Both the position numbers and the translations under genes were made by a program. Positions 62,833 to 64,000 of a stretch of DNA of 64,000 bases are shown in pieces. Positions within the stretch are counted from its first letter, which is position 1; each line of letters opens with the position of its first letter. The notes beneath the pieces were generated by a model. That model saw nothing but the letters and a program-made list of their open reading frames with translations, made no database searches and was not told where the DNA came from. Location of the stretch: the NCBI RefSeq assembly GCF_001021385.1, contig NZ_CP011773.1, positions 1,240,001 to 1,304,000 on the forward strand. Direction: 5' to 3'. The DNA comes from Mycobacterium sp. EPa45 (GTDB lineage Bacteria > Actinomycetota > Actinomycetes > Mycobacteriales > Mycobacteriaceae).

Positions 62833-64000
62833 ATGAGATCTAGCTCGGGGGGAACAATCTTCACAGATCGCTCGGCGCCGGCGTCTGGTGGACGTCGCCG
62901 CCACTCCCGTGTGTGGGCCGGCCGCGGTGCGCTGGTCGCCTTGGCCCTTCTGGTTTTCGCGATGGTCGGAAGCCCCTCGGCGAACGCCGTCGTGATGTGG
63001 CATCCGAAGGCTGCGCCGCTACCGACCCCGTGGACCAAGCTGGTCGGACCCGACAACGCGCTGCCCGACTACCCCCGCCCACAGATGGCGCGCTCCGCGT
63101 GGCTCAACCTCAATGGCGTGTGGAGCTACATGGGCCGGTCGGGCGCAACGGTGTTGCCCGCGCCTCCGGCGCCGAACGCCTACCGTGAGCAGATCCTCGT
63201 CCCGTATCCCGTCGAGTCGGCCCTCTCCGGCATCCAGCGTCACGACGACGAGATGTGGTACCGCAAGGTGGTCAAGCTACCGAGTAATTGGGTGGGACAA
63301 CATGTGCTGCTGCACTTCGGTGCGGTGGATCAGATCGCGACGATCTGGGTGAACGACCAAGAGGTGGCCCACCACGAAGGCGGCTACACCGAATTCAGCG
63401 CCGACATCACCAAAGCGCTGCGGTGGCCAGGGCCCCAGGAGATCACGGTGCGCGTCCAAGACCGCAACGACGCCAACCCTTTTCCGATCGGTAAACAGCG
63501 CAACCGAGCGAAGGGGCTGTTCTACACCGGCGCGTCAGGTATCTGGCAGACGGTCTGGGCCGAGCCCGTGCACGCCACCTACATCAACAAGGTGGACATC
63601 AGCACGGATCTGACCAGCCTGACCGTGACACCGCGGATCGCCGGGACGAGAGGCCAGCGCGCCGTAGTGTTCGCCGTCGAGCCCAACGGTGGCCGGGTGG
63701 TCGCAGTCGGCTCCGCCGGTGCGGGCGACACGATTCGACTGCCGGTCCGCAATCCGCATGTGTGGACACCCGACGATCCGTACCTGTACGACCTGAAGGT
63801 CGCGCTGCTGGACCCTTCGGGCAAGGTCGTGGACACCGTCTCCAGCTACGCCGGGCTGCGGACGATCGGCACGATGCCCGACCCGCAGGGCAGACCGCGA
63901 ATCGCGTTGAACAACAGAATCACGTTCCTGCACGGCCCGCTGGACCAGGGTTACTGGCCGGACGGCATCTACACCGCACCCACCGACGACGCGCTGAAGT
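62833..64000 (+). CDS. secreted glycoside hydrolase family 2 protein, N-terminal part (runs off the window)
   Basis: 389 complete codons are open to the window end. ATG 62833 (in-frame GTG 62809 possible). N-terminal signal peptide (GALVALALLVFAMVGSPSANA). The GH2 sugar-binding domain has YPRPQMARSAWLNLNGVWSY, YPVESALSGIQRHDDEMWYRK, HFGAVDQIATIWVNDQEVAHHEGGYTEFSADIT (in pieces) and FYTGASGIWQTVW. The immunoglobulin-like GH2 domain follows (NPHVWTPDDPYLYDLKVAL). The catalytic TIM barrel lies beyond the window, so activity (beta-galactosidase, glucuronidase or mannosidase) is undetermined. Confidence 0.9.
   Translation, partial: MRSSSGGTIFTDRSAPASGGRRRHSRVWAGRGALVALALLVFAMVGSPSANAVVMWHPKAAPLPTPWTKLVGPDNALPDYPRPQMARSAWLNLNGVWSYMGRSGATVLPAPPAPNAYREQILVPYPVESALSGIQRHDDEMWYRKVVKLPSNWVGQHVLLHFGAVDQIATIWVNDQEVAHHEGGYTEFSADITKALRWPGPQEITVRVQDRNDANPFPIGKQRNRAKGLFYTGASGIWQTVWAEPVHATYINKVDISTDLTSLTVTPRIAGTRGQRAVVFAVEPNGGRVVAVGSAGAGDTIRLPVRNPHVWTPDDPYLYDLKVALLDPSGKVVDTVSSYAGLRTIGTMPDPQGRPRIALNNRITFLHGPLDQGYWPDGIYTAPTDDALK

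Overview
The window is chromosomal DNA of a high-GC actinobacterium, almost certainly a non-tuberculous Mycobacterium/Mycolicibacterium. The gene order rplR-rpsE-rpmD-rplO-sppA-SAM methyltransferases-secY-adk-map-sigL-rslA matches, from memory, the M. tuberculosis Rv0720-Rv0736 segment. Other mycobacterial signatures are mmsA-fadE9-mmsB, GjpA-type porin-like proteins, a mycolic-acid-type cyclopropane synthase, an LdtMt1-type L,D-transpeptidase, a mycofactocin-type SDR and an F420-type LLM oxidoreductase.

Layout. 1-13.3 kb: end of the ribosomal protein operon, a secreted protein with two C39-like domains, an LLM oxidoreductase, SppA, four tandem SAM methyltransferases on the minus strand, then secY-adk-map. 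13.4-19.8 kb: sigL-rslA, then a four-gene cassette (ThDP enzyme, SRPBCC protein, KAS III-like enzyme, PLP aminotransferase) and a MarR regulator. Both sigL and the cassette carry the same TGAACC-N16-CGTGTC promoter, so the cassette is probably an undescribed SigL-controlled small-molecule or lipid pathway. 19.8-27.3 kb: the valine-catabolic mmsA-fadE9-mmsB operon, and a CitA/DcuS-type two-component system divergent from a DctA-like dicarboxylate transporter. 27.3-35.6 kb: a decayed integrated element. It begins at a tRNA-Leu(UAA), holds a dead tyrosine integrase, two class III cyclases, a frameshifted lipoprotein gene and an orphan HExxE-type protein, and ends at a tRNA 3'-half-like copy.

36-43.6 kb: a GjpA-like protein with paired operator-like palindromes, an SDR, an epimerase, a cyclopropane/mycolate methyltransferase, a Tat-exported GH16 enzyme, a DUF4232 lipoprotein and a secreted protein of 18-residue repeats. 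43.7-48.3 kb: a GlxA/AraC regulator divergent from a cobalt nitrile hydratase operon (DUF1097-nthB-nthA-accessory-cbtB-cbtA) that carries its own cobalt importer. 48.3-52.8 kb: L,D-transpeptidase, a second GjpA-like protein, an unknown gene pair and a Cu/Zn superoxide dismutase.

52.8-55.6 kb: a minus-strand trio of a radical SAM protein with the cysteine layout of the MJ0619/tetraether-synthase family, a Pro-rich membrane protein and an Lgt-like protein. This looks like an undescribed membrane-lipid or lipoprotein modification system. 55.7-64 kb: an SDR and a MarR regulator sharing one operator, a Pyr4-type membrane terpene-cyclase-like protein, an operon ending in a MOSC/flavin/[2Fe-2S] reductase fusion, a CobW-type GTPase, and the start of a secreted GH2 glycosidase.

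The two strongest leads are the SigL-promoted cassette (14.7-19.2 kb) and the radical SAM/Lgt-like trio (52.8-55.6 kb). All assignments come from reading the sequence and remembered family features; no searches were run.
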